DNA of 64,000 nucleotides from assembly GCA_029532625.1 (NCBI GenBank), contig JARFXM010000008.1:1984001-2048000 (forward strand), in the 5' to 3' direction. Shown one piece after another: positions 1-9,896 of this stretch. Made by a program: the position numbers and the translations under genes. Source of the DNA: Lomentospora prolificans. Taxonomy: Eukaryota; Ascomycota; Sordariomycetes; Microascales; Microascaceae. How positions within the stretch are numbered: the stretch's first letter is position 1; each line of letters begins with the position of its first letter. The notes under the pieces were generated by a model, which saw nothing but the letters and a program-made list of their open reading frames with translations, made no database searches and was not told where the DNA came from.

Positions 1-449
1 CCGAGAGCTTCCAGTTGCGCCGGGTCTAGCCTCGCAAGGGTTTCCTCGACAATTTTGTCCTCTTGCGCCTCGTCCACCGGTAGCTTCCGCCCCTTCTTAG
101 GTTCAACGAGCCCCAAGTACTCTCGAACAGCTCTGCGCTGGAGATTGAAGTACCCGGCCTGCGCAGGATCAGTAGTTTGTGTAAATGCGCCGCATCCGGT
201 GCACTGTAGTGGCAAGCGCCTCAAGGCGGGCTTATCGGTAGGCGGATCTACATCTGCGGCGGCGGCTTCGGACGGCGTGTGTAAGAATCGCGCGGGCAGT
301 GGGTGGTGCGAGACGGCCAACGACTTCAATGCGTGGCGAGCAGGAGAGTTGCAGGGCCAGAGTGTGTTGAGCGACAGAGAGCGTGTAAGACGCGACTGGC
401 TCAGCCTCGCTATCGGTCGCAAACGACTATACGACAATGCGCGATGCAT
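1..449 (-). CDS. gep3: GEP3/MTG3-like mitochondrial GTPase-family protein, N-terminal part
   Basis: Partial gene running off the left edge; the reading frame is open from an ATG at 449 to base 1 (149 codons, no stop). The first ~60 residues are rich in Arg, Ser and Leu with few acids, as in a mitochondrial targeting peptide (MHRALSYSRLRPIARLSQSR). A zinc-ribbon-like LQCTGCGAFTQ motif followed by DPAQAGYF is the hallmark of the Gep3/Mtg3 (YqeH-related) family, which in yeast is needed for small mitoribosomal subunit and 15S rRNA maturation and interacts genetically with prohibitins. The GTPase domain itself lies outside the window. The gene diverges from MRP49 across 524 bp, so two mitoribosome genes share a promoter region. 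The family call is fairly secure from the N-terminal motif; the exact start is the first ATG in the open frame. Confidence 0.8.
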   Translation of the reverse strand, partial: MHRALSYSRLRPIARLSQSRLTRSLSLNTLWPCNSPARHALKSLAVSHHPLPARFLHTPSEAAAADVDPPTDKPALRRLPLQCTGCGAFTQTTDPAQAGYFNLQRRAVREYLGLVEPKKGRKLPVDEAQEDKIVEETLARLDPAQLEAL

Positions 450-973
450 TGTTTAGATGGTACAGCTACCTCATAATCTGGAGTTCAGGTATTGAATGGA
501 ACCCTGCTAGAAAATCGTTAGGAAGGCGTCAGGGTTATTGTCTTCTGGTGAAATTGTCGCAAGGAGCAATGCTTCAACATATGAATGTTCAATCTCAAAC
601 TTTTTTCGGTAGCTGTCGCGGACTTTAGTGGAACCAAAGGAAAAAATTAGGACGAGGTAGCATCGCTGGCTGGCTGGCACGTGCCACAAAGGCTTCTGTG
701 GCGGCTCTAATAATACAATCATACTGGTCCCTCTCAGAGCTTGACCAGCTAGAATAGTACCCATATATACCTTTGGTTTGGTGGCACATTCACAGGGGTA
801 CAATCCAGCTGTCCGCCAATTGGATGTCTTGACGCATCTCCCGTTCGCAGACGCGCCTTCAAGCCTAGAATTTTCTTAAAATCGACAGTCGATCGAGGGA
901 CGACACACTTCAACCCCCATAACACCCGCCTCCAGGACAACCACAGGAGCAAGCTAATGCTCCAATCGTCACC
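450..973. promoter_or_regulatory. shared divergent promoter region of GEP3 and MRP49
   Basis: This 524-bp non-coding stretch separates two divergent mitochondrial-translation genes, so it should hold both promoters. It includes a GCTGGCTGGCTGG tract (665-677), a CACGTG palindrome just after it (679-684), and TATATA-like sequence near 766. No conserved coding frame was found; the short ORFs here lack family features. Function is inferred from position. Confidence 0.5.
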
Positions 974-1799
974 ATGACCGGCGTAGCATCAAGATGGAAT
1001 CGGCTACATAGAGTATGTCCCTCAACCAACCCAAATTATTTCTGTCATAGCCAGCTAACCACGACTTCTCGCAGAGAGTAAGGGAACAACCAACCCCCCA
1101 TTGTGCCTTGAGGCGCCCTTTGCACTCCCTTACGAGACCATACTGACCCTAAATTAAAGATTCTCAACATCCGGGTAGGCCCAGGAGCCGCAATACTCCC
1201 CCCCAATACCATCACCAGGATACACCTCGAGTTCGCAGCCAAGGCCGGTGCAGGACACGTGGGTCCAAGGTGCGTCCGCAAGACAAGGCATCTTCCCTCT
1301 AGCAAGAGCTATTCAGGAACTAACTAGATGCTTGTGCGGCACCAACAGGAAATTCTGGAAAGAATGCGTCCGCCGTCTAAAATTCCATAACCCCTCCGTG
1401 CCCATGATCGTCAACCGCACCTCCTCCGCCGACGGTCCCGCCAAGATGACCCTCTACTTCAAGACCGACGCCCAAAAGCCCGCCGACGCCCCCGCCGCGC
1501 GTATCCAACCAAACTCTTCCGGCGTTGGTGCCTCGGAGGCCCAGCCCCCCGCGTGGGACGAGCGCATCGTCGAGATCGACATGAAGGGGAAGCGCAGCGA
1601 CGATATCCTCGCCGCCTTCATGCAGCAGACCAAGGCGGAGCCCGTGATGCCCGCGCCTGAGGATGAAGAGGCCTTTAAGAAATTCGAGAAGATGGATGAG
1701 CTTGCCGAATACGATAGAGCACGCATGAAGAAGATGTTGGATGAGGAGAGGAAGGCGAAGGCTATGTTGAGAAGGGCCAAGGCCGGTGCGTCGGCGTGA
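974..1799 (+). CDS. mrp49: mitochondrial large-subunit ribosomal protein MRP49 (mL61)
   Basis: Spliced gene: exons 974-1012, probable 3-nt microexon 1075-1077, 1160-1269, 1349-1799; introns use GTATGT, GTAAGG and GTGCGT donors. The product is 200 residues (199 if the microexon is skipped; phase is kept either way). It carries the L51/S25/CI-B8 thioredoxin-like fold of MRP49: IRVGPGAAILPP, then TRIHLEFAAK, then RKFWKECVRRLKFHNPSVPMIVNR. The C-terminus is a charged helix. The protein belongs to the large subunit of the mitochondrial ribosome. The upstream reading frame contains stops at 1079 and 1109, so the 5' part must be spliced; joining 1012 to 1160 gives phase 0 and the expected short basic N-terminus before IRVGPG. 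The intron 2 join (1269/1349) rebuilds an Arg codon exactly. The final acceptor of the first intron block is AAG, less common than CAG or TAG. Confidence 0.8.
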
Positions 1800-2251
1800 G
1801 CATGAGTATGGGAGAAAAGGTTGAAGGATTGTTTAGATTCTCCTCCGCAATCTGTATCATATTTGTAGCAAATAGACGAATTGGATTACCAGTGTAAGAG
1901 TAGCTGGTTCCGTTTTGTATCATTGGCCCACATATTCATTTAGGTGAGCTTCGGCTTTCTGCCGAGCGAGACCCCAAGGGAGGCGAGTTGGAAGCCGAAG
2001 GGGCGAAGACGAGAAAGTATGGTAATTGGAGGAGTCATTGGCCGTAACAAAACTTATAAGACATTGCATGGAACAAGGCAAGCTTACTTTCTCGATTAGA
2101 CGACCGTCTGGTCCAAAAAAAAAAAAATACAAAGGTGGTATGGCTCTACTACTGCGCTCTAGCGAAGAATCTAACCCGCAACTCGCATAGTTTATAAAGT
2201 ATTCGTCACAGTGATGATACAAACAACTAATTGCAAGAGACCGTGTCCATC
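1800..2251. other. convergent 3' region between MRP49 and the HECT ligase
   Basis: 452 bp between converging stop codons, presumably both 3' UTRs and poly(A) sites. It contains a 12-A run near 2117-2128 and A/T-rich patches. An antisense frame reaches in from the HECT ligase end but has no family features. No gene is seen. Confidence 0.5.
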
Positions 2252-5200
2252 TCATCGTAGACCGAACCCCTCGCTCTCGCGGACCGCTGTCCACACCATC
2301 CTCTCGAGTTTCTCGCGAGAGGCGTACTTGTATAAGACAATCATGTTGAAGCAAGTGCGCGCAATAGGGAAACGGTCGCAGTCTTCGCCCAAACATCCAA
2401 CCTTGATCTTGACGGAAGAGGCACCCATTGCGGGAATCCTGTCACTCCCCGTGATGAAGGAGAGGAGCTTGCGCTGGTCTTCGGGGGACGCCTTGGAAAA
2501 CGTCTCCCAGAACCATCGAACCGCGGGCTCGGATTCGGCAGCGTTCTTGGATTCCCAATTCTCATATTCTGCAACGCCTCGGAGAGCATCGACATCGAGC
2601 GCGCCGTCGGATCCACGAACGAGCAGTTCAATCTCCTCCGGGCGGAACAAACTCAAGGCAGTTCCGCCACAGACGGTGAAGAAGCCGCGCTTGAACGGCT
2701 CAAACTGCCTAGTAACAGACACATCGAGGATATATCTGACGTATAGGTCGACGTACTCGCGGCGGTTTTCGTTTGTGACCGGTATCTCTACCCCGCCCGG
2801 AAGAAGGGGTACTTGGGTCGTCAGCCCGTACTTCTCCGTGTTGATAGTGAAATCGAGACCGAATGTTTCCTCCACATTCCCATCATAGTCGAGGAGCTGC
2901 CGGAGCCCCTTGGCCAGGCGCGGCCGCAATTCAGCAAGGTCGTCAAGACTGTAGCTCAACAGTGGCCTTGGATGCGCCGCTGAACCAGGCGCCGGCGCTG
3001 GTCCAGTGGCAAGTAGTTTTCTGAAAGTGAATGGGGGTAAAGGTATATCTAGAATCGTCGAATTATAGATAGCAAGTCCCATGACGACACCTACGAGGAA
3101 GAATTGGTCCGAGGTTTCGAAAGAATTGGCGTTGAAGTAGCAATATCCTGAATCTTCGTCGTAGACAAACATACCTGGGTCACAGTCAGTCGAAATTCTA
3201 GTCATAGCGTGAGGACCTCTGAAAAACGAAACCCTACCATTGTCCAGGTTGAAAACTTCTCGAATCAGGAGCAGGAACCATTCCTTGCGAAGACCGCCAT
3301 GATCGATACCCTCTTCGCCAGCGAACGCAATCCGTAAACTCTTTTTAATGTCTTCACTTCCACTGCCGATAATCTCACTTACTCCTGTGAGACTATCTTC
3401 TACAAGGCAGTCTCTCCGCACACCAAGAACCCAATATTGATTGACATTCTTGCGACTCAAAATGCTGTCGAAGAACGCATCTCGTGCCTTTGTGAGCATC
3501 TGACGTTTGGTCTCGTGTTCCATGATGCGAATCTTGGCTGCTATACTCAGGAGGAAGGGATATTGACAGAATGCGAAGCCCCGTTTTGCCTCCCACGTTT
3601 CGAAATCCATGATAAGATCAGTGGAGTCGATGAGGGGATTGTAAAAGTCGCTTGTAGGAAGCATCTGATTATGAGCCTGAATCCCTTCTCGGGGGTTTTG
3701 AGGTCCATTGTTAGCAATATTCGGTGCTGACAACAGTGACTCTCTTTTAGATACGGGAAGATTATTCGCCGCAAAAAGAAACGCCAGTACACGTGCAGCG
3801 GCACGAACTTGCCAATCGTCGCTGCTCATGACCCACCGATCCGCTGTCTTTCTCGGCGGTGCAGAGTTATCCCCAAGCGCAGCGTGGAGCACAGCAGCAG
3901 TTTGCTGCCTGCTATCAAGGCTAGGGACGAGTCCGTTGGTTATGTCGACCGCTTTCTCGGGTCTGGCATTGGTTTGACGTAGGAGGCGATAGGTTAGAAA
4001 TCCGGTGACAAGGTCCTTGACTTGCTTGAAGTGGTTCCTTGGAAGGCGGGCAAACCAAGACACGACATGATTGTGGCACATCACAGACGACTGTGACAAC
4101 AGTCCCAAAACGCGCTTGATTATTCCGGCATACTGGGCGGGAATAATGCCAACGGTCTGTGGTCTCCTGGGCGCCGAATCTTGAGTGCTGGGCAGTGCCT
4201 GGGGAGCCGAGGTTTGAAGCCAGCCACGAAAGGCGCGCGGGTTAGGATACAAGAGTGGGTTATGGAGGACTATCAAAAGGAACCGCAAGTTGTCGGGCTC
4301 AGAGATCGGCCGTCCCGGACGCTTAAGCAAGCTATCAGTTGCCTTCAAAAGCACTCTTTGAATGTGCATCTGCGCCGTGAGAAGTTGAAACTCCAGATCC
4401 TTCAATTTGGCATCTGGTAGGACTGCGGGTACACCATGAGTTTGCTCGGATATAAGCTCGCTATACGCACTCCGCCATCCCTCGGCGGCATTTATAATGG
4501 TAGAATACCAATCTCGGAGCCCGTCCCAGTCTATATGCGGTGATCTGTGCGATACCTGAGAGAGTGAAGTTTCCTGCTTTTGTGAGGCAGCTCTTCGGAC
4601 AAAGTATCCGTCTTGCCCCCCGCTCCACCACGCGCCATTCTCGGCAATATCACCTACCATAAGCATCTTGGGGTCGAGTTGGTCGATAACTGGATTTGTG
4701 GGTGCTGACTCGCGCCTGCGACGGACTGGCTGGTTGTTCACTGGGCGGCTGTTAGACCGCAAATGAACAACGTGGCGCCTGCTCGAAAATGACGAGTTTA
4801 TGCATTCAAACGAGCTAAAAGATCCCACGATGTAGTCCTCGAGCGCTTTGAAGATCTTTGGGGGAGGTGGTTCAGTGTGGTCGGTACGGCGGGTTGGCCT
4901 TCGATCTTGGTTACTCCGAACCGCGGCATCCATAGATGGCCTTTCCGGGTAGGAGGAGGAGTATGAGCGCAGGCTATTTAGCACATGGTTGGTGGGGCTA
5001 AGAGGTGTGAGCGAAGACTCATCGAAATCGCTCGCAGGATTGTAAGCTGGAGTTGCGATTGAATGAGGGATTGCACGCCGCCTAGCCGTCTCGATTGGTA
5101 TCGGGGCCACACCAGGCCCGCTAAAGGAGTTTGTTACAAGGGGTGCTATCGTGTCGCCCTGCGTATTATTCACGTTTGAATTTTGCCGGCTTCCTTTCCT

Positions 5201-5941
5201 GTCTTCTAAGGATGACTTGATGAAAGAGCGCAGACATTGTCGAATTAGCCATTTCGTGTGGGAGGTTGATATTGGTTGGACAGAGCGGGCATCATGACGC
5301 CCTGCTGGATCTGGCGAGGGAGGTGTAGGCAAGTTCTGGATAGTTGGTGACTGCTGGCCGCCATTGTGAGGAAACCCTCGAGGCCCACCTAATGGACCAT
5401 CTCGTGCCTCCGGAGGTGGCCTGGGAACCAGGTCATTTATCGTGAGGCATACAGTGCACCGGAAGGTCTGCAGTTCTTTGGGCCATCTTGTACTCGAGCC
5501 GCATGTCATGCAGAACCCTGTCGCAAAATCCTTGCTCGAGTAACGAACATGTTGGGCACGCCGCGATGGCCTGCGGGGCTTTTCCTTCGAGTTCCTTGGG
5601 ACGAAATAACCGTCTTCATCATCACCCGAGCCTGACGTCTCCTCTTCTTGACTGTCGATTTTCTTCTTCTTACTGCCAGTGAAAAATGACGGAAAAGGAT
5701 TACTTATAGACCGGGAATGCTGAGGTCGCCGCGCGGCCTTTAGATTCCTAGAGGGATGGATGTCCGACTCTGAAGAGCTCGAGTCATTCCTCTGGTCGGC
5801 AAACTTGACCGGGCGCTGTTGATGGTGCTGTCGCGGCATCTCGAATGAGGCGCCGTGCGAGTTAAGTGAGGTGGGAATAGCCTCACTCGCGGCATGCGAG
5901 TCCCTTCGGATTGGCCAGGGACCCATTCCGGCGATAACCAT
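2252..5941 (-). CDS. HECT-type E3 ubiquitin ligase, Hul4-like
   Basis: Exons (minus) 5941-3238 and 3174-2252; spliced product 1208 residues. The N-terminal ~400 residues are polar and disordered and contain a CxxC...CxxC zinc motif (FCMTCGSS ... FRCTVC, about residues 143-160). The C-terminal ~350 residues form a HECT domain: GIDHGGLRKEWFLLLIREVF, NANSFETSDQFFLVG, and the C-lobe with catalytic Cys in ARTCFN (about residue 1176 spliced), ending in EGFGLR as in true HECT ligases. It accepts ubiquitin from an E2 on that Cys and transfers it to substrates. A 63-nt insertion in the open frame (3175-3237) interrupts the invariant REVFN..GMFVYDED segment and has a GTAGGG donor, an ACTGAC branch site and a CCCAG acceptor, so it is an intron, although it is a multiple of three without stops. 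N-terminal zinc motif plus HECT suggests Hul4; the yeast protein is shorter (892 residues). Confidence 0.85.
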   Translation of the reverse strand: MVIAGMGPWPIRRDSHAASEAIPTSLNSHGASFEMPRQHHQQRPVKFADQRNDSSSSESDIHPSRNLKAARRPQHSRSISNPFPSFFTGSKKKKIDSQEEETSGSGDDEDGYFVPRNSKEKPRRPSRRAQHVRYSSKDFATGFCMTCGSSTRWPKELQTFRCTVCLTINDLVPRPPPEARDGPLGGPRGFPHNGGQQSPTIQNLPTPPSPDPAGRHDARSVQPISTSHTKWLIRQCLRSFIKSSLEDRKGSRQNSNVNNTQGDTIAPLVTNSFSGPGVAPIPIETARRRAIPHSIATPAYNPASDFDESSLTPLSPTNHVLNSLRSYSSSYPERPSMDAAVRSNQDRRPTRRTDHTEPPPPKIFKALEDYIVGSFSSFECINSSFSSRRHVVHLRSNSRPVNNQPVRRRRESAPTNPVIDQLDPKMLMVGDIAENGAWWSGGQDGYFVRRAASQKQETSLSQVSHRSPHIDWDGLRDWYSTIINAAEGWRSAYSELISEQTHGVPAVLPDAKLKDLEFQLLTAQMHIQRVLLKATDSLLKRPGRPISEPDNLRFLLIVLHNPLLYPNPRAFRGWLQTSAPQALPSTQDSAPRRPQTVGIIPAQYAGIIKRVLGLLSQSSVMCHNHVVSWFARLPRNHFKQVKDLVTGFLTYRLLRQTNARPEKAVDITNGLVPSLDSRQQTAAVLHAALGDNSAPPRKTADRWVMSSDDWQVRAAARVLAFLFAANNLPVSKRESLLSAPNIANNGPQNPREGIQAHNQMLPTSDFYNPLIDSTDLIMDFETWEAKRGFAFCQYPFLLSIAAKIRIMEHETKRQMLTKARDAFFDSILSRKNVNQYWVLGVRRDCLVEDSLTGVSEIIGSGSEDIKKSLRIAFAGEEGIDHGGLRKEWFLLLIREVFNLDNGRVSFFRGPHAMTRISTDCDPGMFVYDEDSGYCYFNANSFETSDQFFLVGVVMGLAIYNSTILDIPLPPFTFRKLLATGPAPAPGSAAHPRPLLSYSLDDLAELRPRLAKGLRQLLDYDGNVEETFGLDFTINTEKYGLTTQVPLLPGGVEIPVTNENRREYVDLYVRYILDVSVTRQFEPFKRGFFTVCGGTALSLFRPEEIELLVRGSDGALDVDALRGVAEYENWESKNAAESEPAVRWFWETFSKASPEDQRKLLSFITGSDRIPAMGASSVKIKVGCLGEDCDRFPIARTCFNMIVLYKYASREKLERMVWTAVRESEGFGLR

Positions 5942-8685
5942 TCTCTCTATATTCTGAGCATATAGAGGCTTTCCGCAAAGGATTGGCTCCCGCGTGATAT
6001 GGTGGGAAAGGCCTTCTGTCGCCTAGGTTCGTACAGTCTAAGCGTATTAATGATTTCCAGCCTCGACTCGGAAAGAGTCGTTAGTGGAACCCGCCAACTC
6101 GCGCAGCTGCGCCGTGTAACGTTTGCTGAAATCTACCGGATACTAGAATTTATATATAAGACCAAGCAATTTAAGCGGGCACCAGCCCCTTCCAGCTCGC
6201 AGAGAGGAAGTGGCAATGCTGCACGTTTTCGTCGAACAAGGCCCGTACCAACAAGAGCAAAGGGTACTAGGCAGACCGCTAGAATCGTCGGAGACAGGGC
6301 AGGGTGAAGGCGCTCCAGCTGCGTGTCTCCGAAGGCTGCCTTTTCATTGAGATGGTTCGAATGGAAGTACGAAATGGACGAGGGTCCGCAGGGGAGCTGA
6401 GAGGGGAAATAGAGGAAATAGGAAGCTTCAACGCTGGCGAATGCTATGTCATTGACCGGAAGAAATGGAGCATAGCATGACTGATGAATAATAACAGGTA
6501 CCCGGCTGCCCAAAAATAATGCAATGAGGAACGTCGTTTTAAAAGGTCCGCGGGCCTTGGTTAGGGGAAACTTTGGCCAAGATTGAACAAAAAGGTAGCG
6601 GAGGCCCAGCTTAAGACTGCTGATGAGCCAACATTCAGGAGAAGAGGGTGTCTGGGGTGGACTGGGCGCTATCATCAGGAGCAAGAATAGGTCGAGAATA
6701 TTACAGCCTGGGCAAACCAAACTAAGTCCTGGATGCCACCGGGTCAAGCCTTTTTGTATCAGTACCTCGGAGGTATTAAATGCAAAAACGCTCGACTGGA
6801 TGGAAGCGACTACTATTTCAATTACGAGATTCTTCTCAAGGGTCTACCTGCAATTGTTCAAGCATGGGGTTCCCCAGAGCCAACCAGCTGGCGTTTGGAT
6901 GGTTCAGCCCTGGGGACGGACGTTGAAATTCGTTCCAGATCGATGGCTTCAGCTTGGAGACTTGTGTCCTCCTTGTACCATAAAATTGGGGCCCGAGCCA
7001 GCCATTGCGGGCCACATTTACCGGCAGGTACAAACAACCCCAGGCTGCATGTTTAATACACGCATCGATGATCGAAATAGCACACAATCTTATGGCCTGG
7101 ACAGAATGCATTGGGATATTTTTGAGGTCTCCTACAAAGCTCAGCCTCTCGTGATAGCTGCTGCCGGAGCGCACTGGGCGATGTGCTGGAAATCCGCCCT
7201 GCAAGACGCATAGTTGAAACCATACAACCTCGTATTTGATGAGAGCCGGTCGCTTCCACACTAGTGATGTCTGGACAAACCCAATGCCACTGGATCCCTG
7301 TGTTTCTCGACCCGTTTCCGGTGACGATGGTGGCCACACTCCCCTGGACCAGAACCCTGCACATCGCACGGCATGCTGCAAGAGGAGCCCCTCGTCCAGC
7401 CAGCGAGCGTTCTTGCTCAAGAAACAGCGAGCCTTCGCTGTCCCTTCCCCAAGCCGAAATCCCGAGTATACTTGTATTAGATACTTTGCTATTCTGGAGA
7501 CGCCACAATGCAAATTCTCACGACATTTGCTTATGATTGCACCACTCAGTTGTGATTTATCGTGTCAAGAATGTCAGACCCCAACAATCTGGCCTCGAGT
7601 CATGATCTTTCAAATCGCTTCTGGCATGAAGTTTTGCAAAGAAGTCACTACTTATAGAAGGCGCGCTAGCCGAACCCGTATTGCTTCCTTCTGCGTCCCT
7701 TGGAAGTCGTCGGTCTGCCTCTCCATTTCGTTGGGCCTTCATTTCATGATGCAGAACCCAATATGAAAATGTGAAACCCACTGACATCAGTAATCCCGGT
7801 CCATGTCTGACTTTGAGGAGGGGTGATACCCTCGTGAGCCTTCGGATGCGGGAGCCTTGTTGCTATGGATATACCACAGCTTTCTATAGCTAATCACTAG
7901 TCCAAGACGTTGGCCAACTTCTTGGGGTATCGTGGATACACACACGAATCGATCTATCGAGCATCATATTGGCTGAAGCAGACCGCGTGCTGCACATCCC
8001 TCGACACACTCTTCCCGGAAATGAGAGACCGCTGGGGTAGACTAGCAGGAGTGGTCTTGGGCTGGTGGTCACTTCGTTCGTTGAGATAACAGGTCGAGGA
8101 AGGCTCGAGGCTCTTGGATGTTGACAAGGATTGTAAATAGTTTCACTATCTCATTTAAGCAAACGTTGCAGGGAATATGGTGATGATAATGGACGAGAAC
8201 AAAGGAGAACATCACGGAGGGAGATAGTGCACAGTAGCCTGGCTTAAAACGATTTGTCCACGACTACAGCCTATATCACCACGTACGCCTGTTCCGACAA
8301 GGGCCCGCGGAGCAACCTAGAACCTGGTTTCAAAAGTCTAATCCGGAGTACGATTCAGGAACCCATCTCATCGCTTTTCCTTCCAGACGTCACAATGCAC
8401 TCGATAAACCCGAACGCATCCATACAAATTTCTTTTTAACCGGAAAAGGTGTCATAAAACCGTGCACGTTAAAGATGAACTTCCTTGGGGAGGATAGGCA
8501 ACGCAAAGATGTTTTCGTTCGGCGGGGGCTAGTCAAGATAAAATGGCGACTTGATTCGGGGCCAGGCCAACAGCGGTTATGCCGTGTGCGCCAGCGACTA
8601 TTTTGGATGCTTCTAATGACGGAGTTGAGGAAAAATCAACCAAGCCTCGAGGATACGCCGAACAAAAGAAATTTGCTTTTTGCCT
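5942..8685. other. 2.7-kb intergenic stretch without a recognisable gene
   Basis: Upstream of the HECT ligase and downstream of eS10. Open frames up to 225 codons exist (for example minus 6836-7513 and plus 6623-7213), but they overlap each other on both strands, lack domain motifs and lack consistent splice joins, so I do not call them. A TATATATAAG tract lies near 6150-6160. The composition is mixed and not strikingly A/T-rich, so a RIP-degraded transposon is not obvious. Parts will be the HECT-ligase promoter and the eS10 3' region. Confidence 0.4.
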
Positions 8686-9351
8686 TTAGGAAGGAGGAGC
8701 ACCACCACGGCCACGGCCGTATCCACCACGGCTGTTTGGAAAAAAAAAAACGCGTTAGCATATATAGCCAAGAGGAAAATCACGACTAGCCATGAGTAAA
8801 GGGTTAGGAGCTTACAATTGAGGAGCGAACTCGCCAGGCGCACCACCCTCCTTGCCCTCACCAGCGTCACGTCGTCGGTAGCCACCATCACGGTCTCCAC
8901 GGTCGCCACCACGGCCACGGCCGAACGGCCTCCTCTCACGCTCACCCTCGCCCAACATGCCGCGGGGAGGAGCGTGCGAGCGCTGCTGCTTGATGTGTGT
9001 CGCGGGGACGATCTCGGCGGGGAGGTGAAGCCACTCCCTAAGGTAGTCAATGCCCTCGGGGGTCAGGGTGTAGTAGTAGTATTGCCACGAGAATCGGGTC
9101 TTGACATAGCCGCGGGAGTCGAGGGACTGGCAGGCCTTAACGACGAAGAGGTTCTTCGTGTCGATGTCGTCGTGCTTGGGAAGGTTGTAGTCCTTCTTCG
9201 CGACGAGGACACCCTCTCGGAAGAGGTACTAAATTCCGTCAAACACTACATGTCAGCCTCTGACGATAAAAATTTCCCCAGAATGGGATCTGAACTTCGA
9301 ATCTGATAATACCTCGTGGATCTTCTTGCGGTCAGCCTTGGGAATAAGCAT
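8686..9351 (-). CDS. rps10: 40S ribosomal protein eS10
   Basis: Three exons on the minus strand: 9351-9313, 9228-8816, 8731-8686; both introns are 84 nt. The spliced protein has 165 residues, the normal eS10 length. It starts MLIPKADRKKIHEYLFREGV, continues LPKHDDIDTKNLFVVKACQSL and SRGYVKTRFSWQYYYYTLTPEG (winged-helix fold), and ends in an RGG-rich tail (FGRGRGGDRGDGG ... YGRGRGGAPPS). eS10 is a cytosolic small-subunit protein at the mRNA entry/head region. The phases join exactly: GAG/TAC at intron 1, and a split Phe codon (TT/C) at intron 2. Very short first and last exons are usual for fungal ribosomal-protein genes. It diverges from SDE2 with 545 bp between start codons. Confidence 0.95.
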
Positions 9352-9896
9352 CTTGGCTGTTGACTCCGGAAATTGAGGATGGTTGAGGTGACGTTTGGAA
9401 AGGAACGGAGGGACCTCGAAATGGATGGCCTTTTTTTTGTGTGAAAAAAACCCTACAGTACAATTGGAGGGGTGAGCTGGGGTGGGCTCCCGCAATCCAA
9501 TGGCCGTGGCTGAGTCACGTGCGTCTGTGGCGCTTTTAGAAAAACTCGTTCGCCTGTGGCTCGGCACGTCAATCGATTGTGTGTTTGCACTGTGCACCAC
9601 TTCGTCTTTGCCATTCAAATTAATCGATCTTAGCTCTTGGCTTTCGCAACGCTAAGGGAATGTTTGTTAAGCGGCGTCAGCCCCTCTGTATACTTTCGCA
9701 TTGATGGACTAACGGATTGCCCTCTTACATTCCCCCCCCCCCAAGATCCCGACTACTCGCCTCATCAGAACCATACCCCAAAGCAACCAGCACCCTCCCA
9801 TAATTCTAAACCAACATTGGGAAACAGAAAGGACGAAGACATCTCATTCGAAACCCCAAATTGCAAAGCATCAAACGGTGGCGACAACTAGGCAGA
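9352..9896. promoter_or_regulatory. divergent promoter region of eS10 and SDE2
   Basis: 545 bp between two start codons pointing away from each other. It contains a T-run near 9431-9437, a TGAGTCACGTG site (9510-9520; AP-1-like TGAGTCA overlapping CACGTG), and an 11-C run (9732-9742) close to the SDE2 start. No coding signal is seen. Regulatory function is inferred from position and motifs. Confidence 0.5.

Noticed and set aside
6836..7513. Minus-strand 225-codon frame in the 5.9-8.7 kb gap
   Set aside because: Overlapped by comparably long frames on the other strand, no domain, no codon bias; treated as chance.
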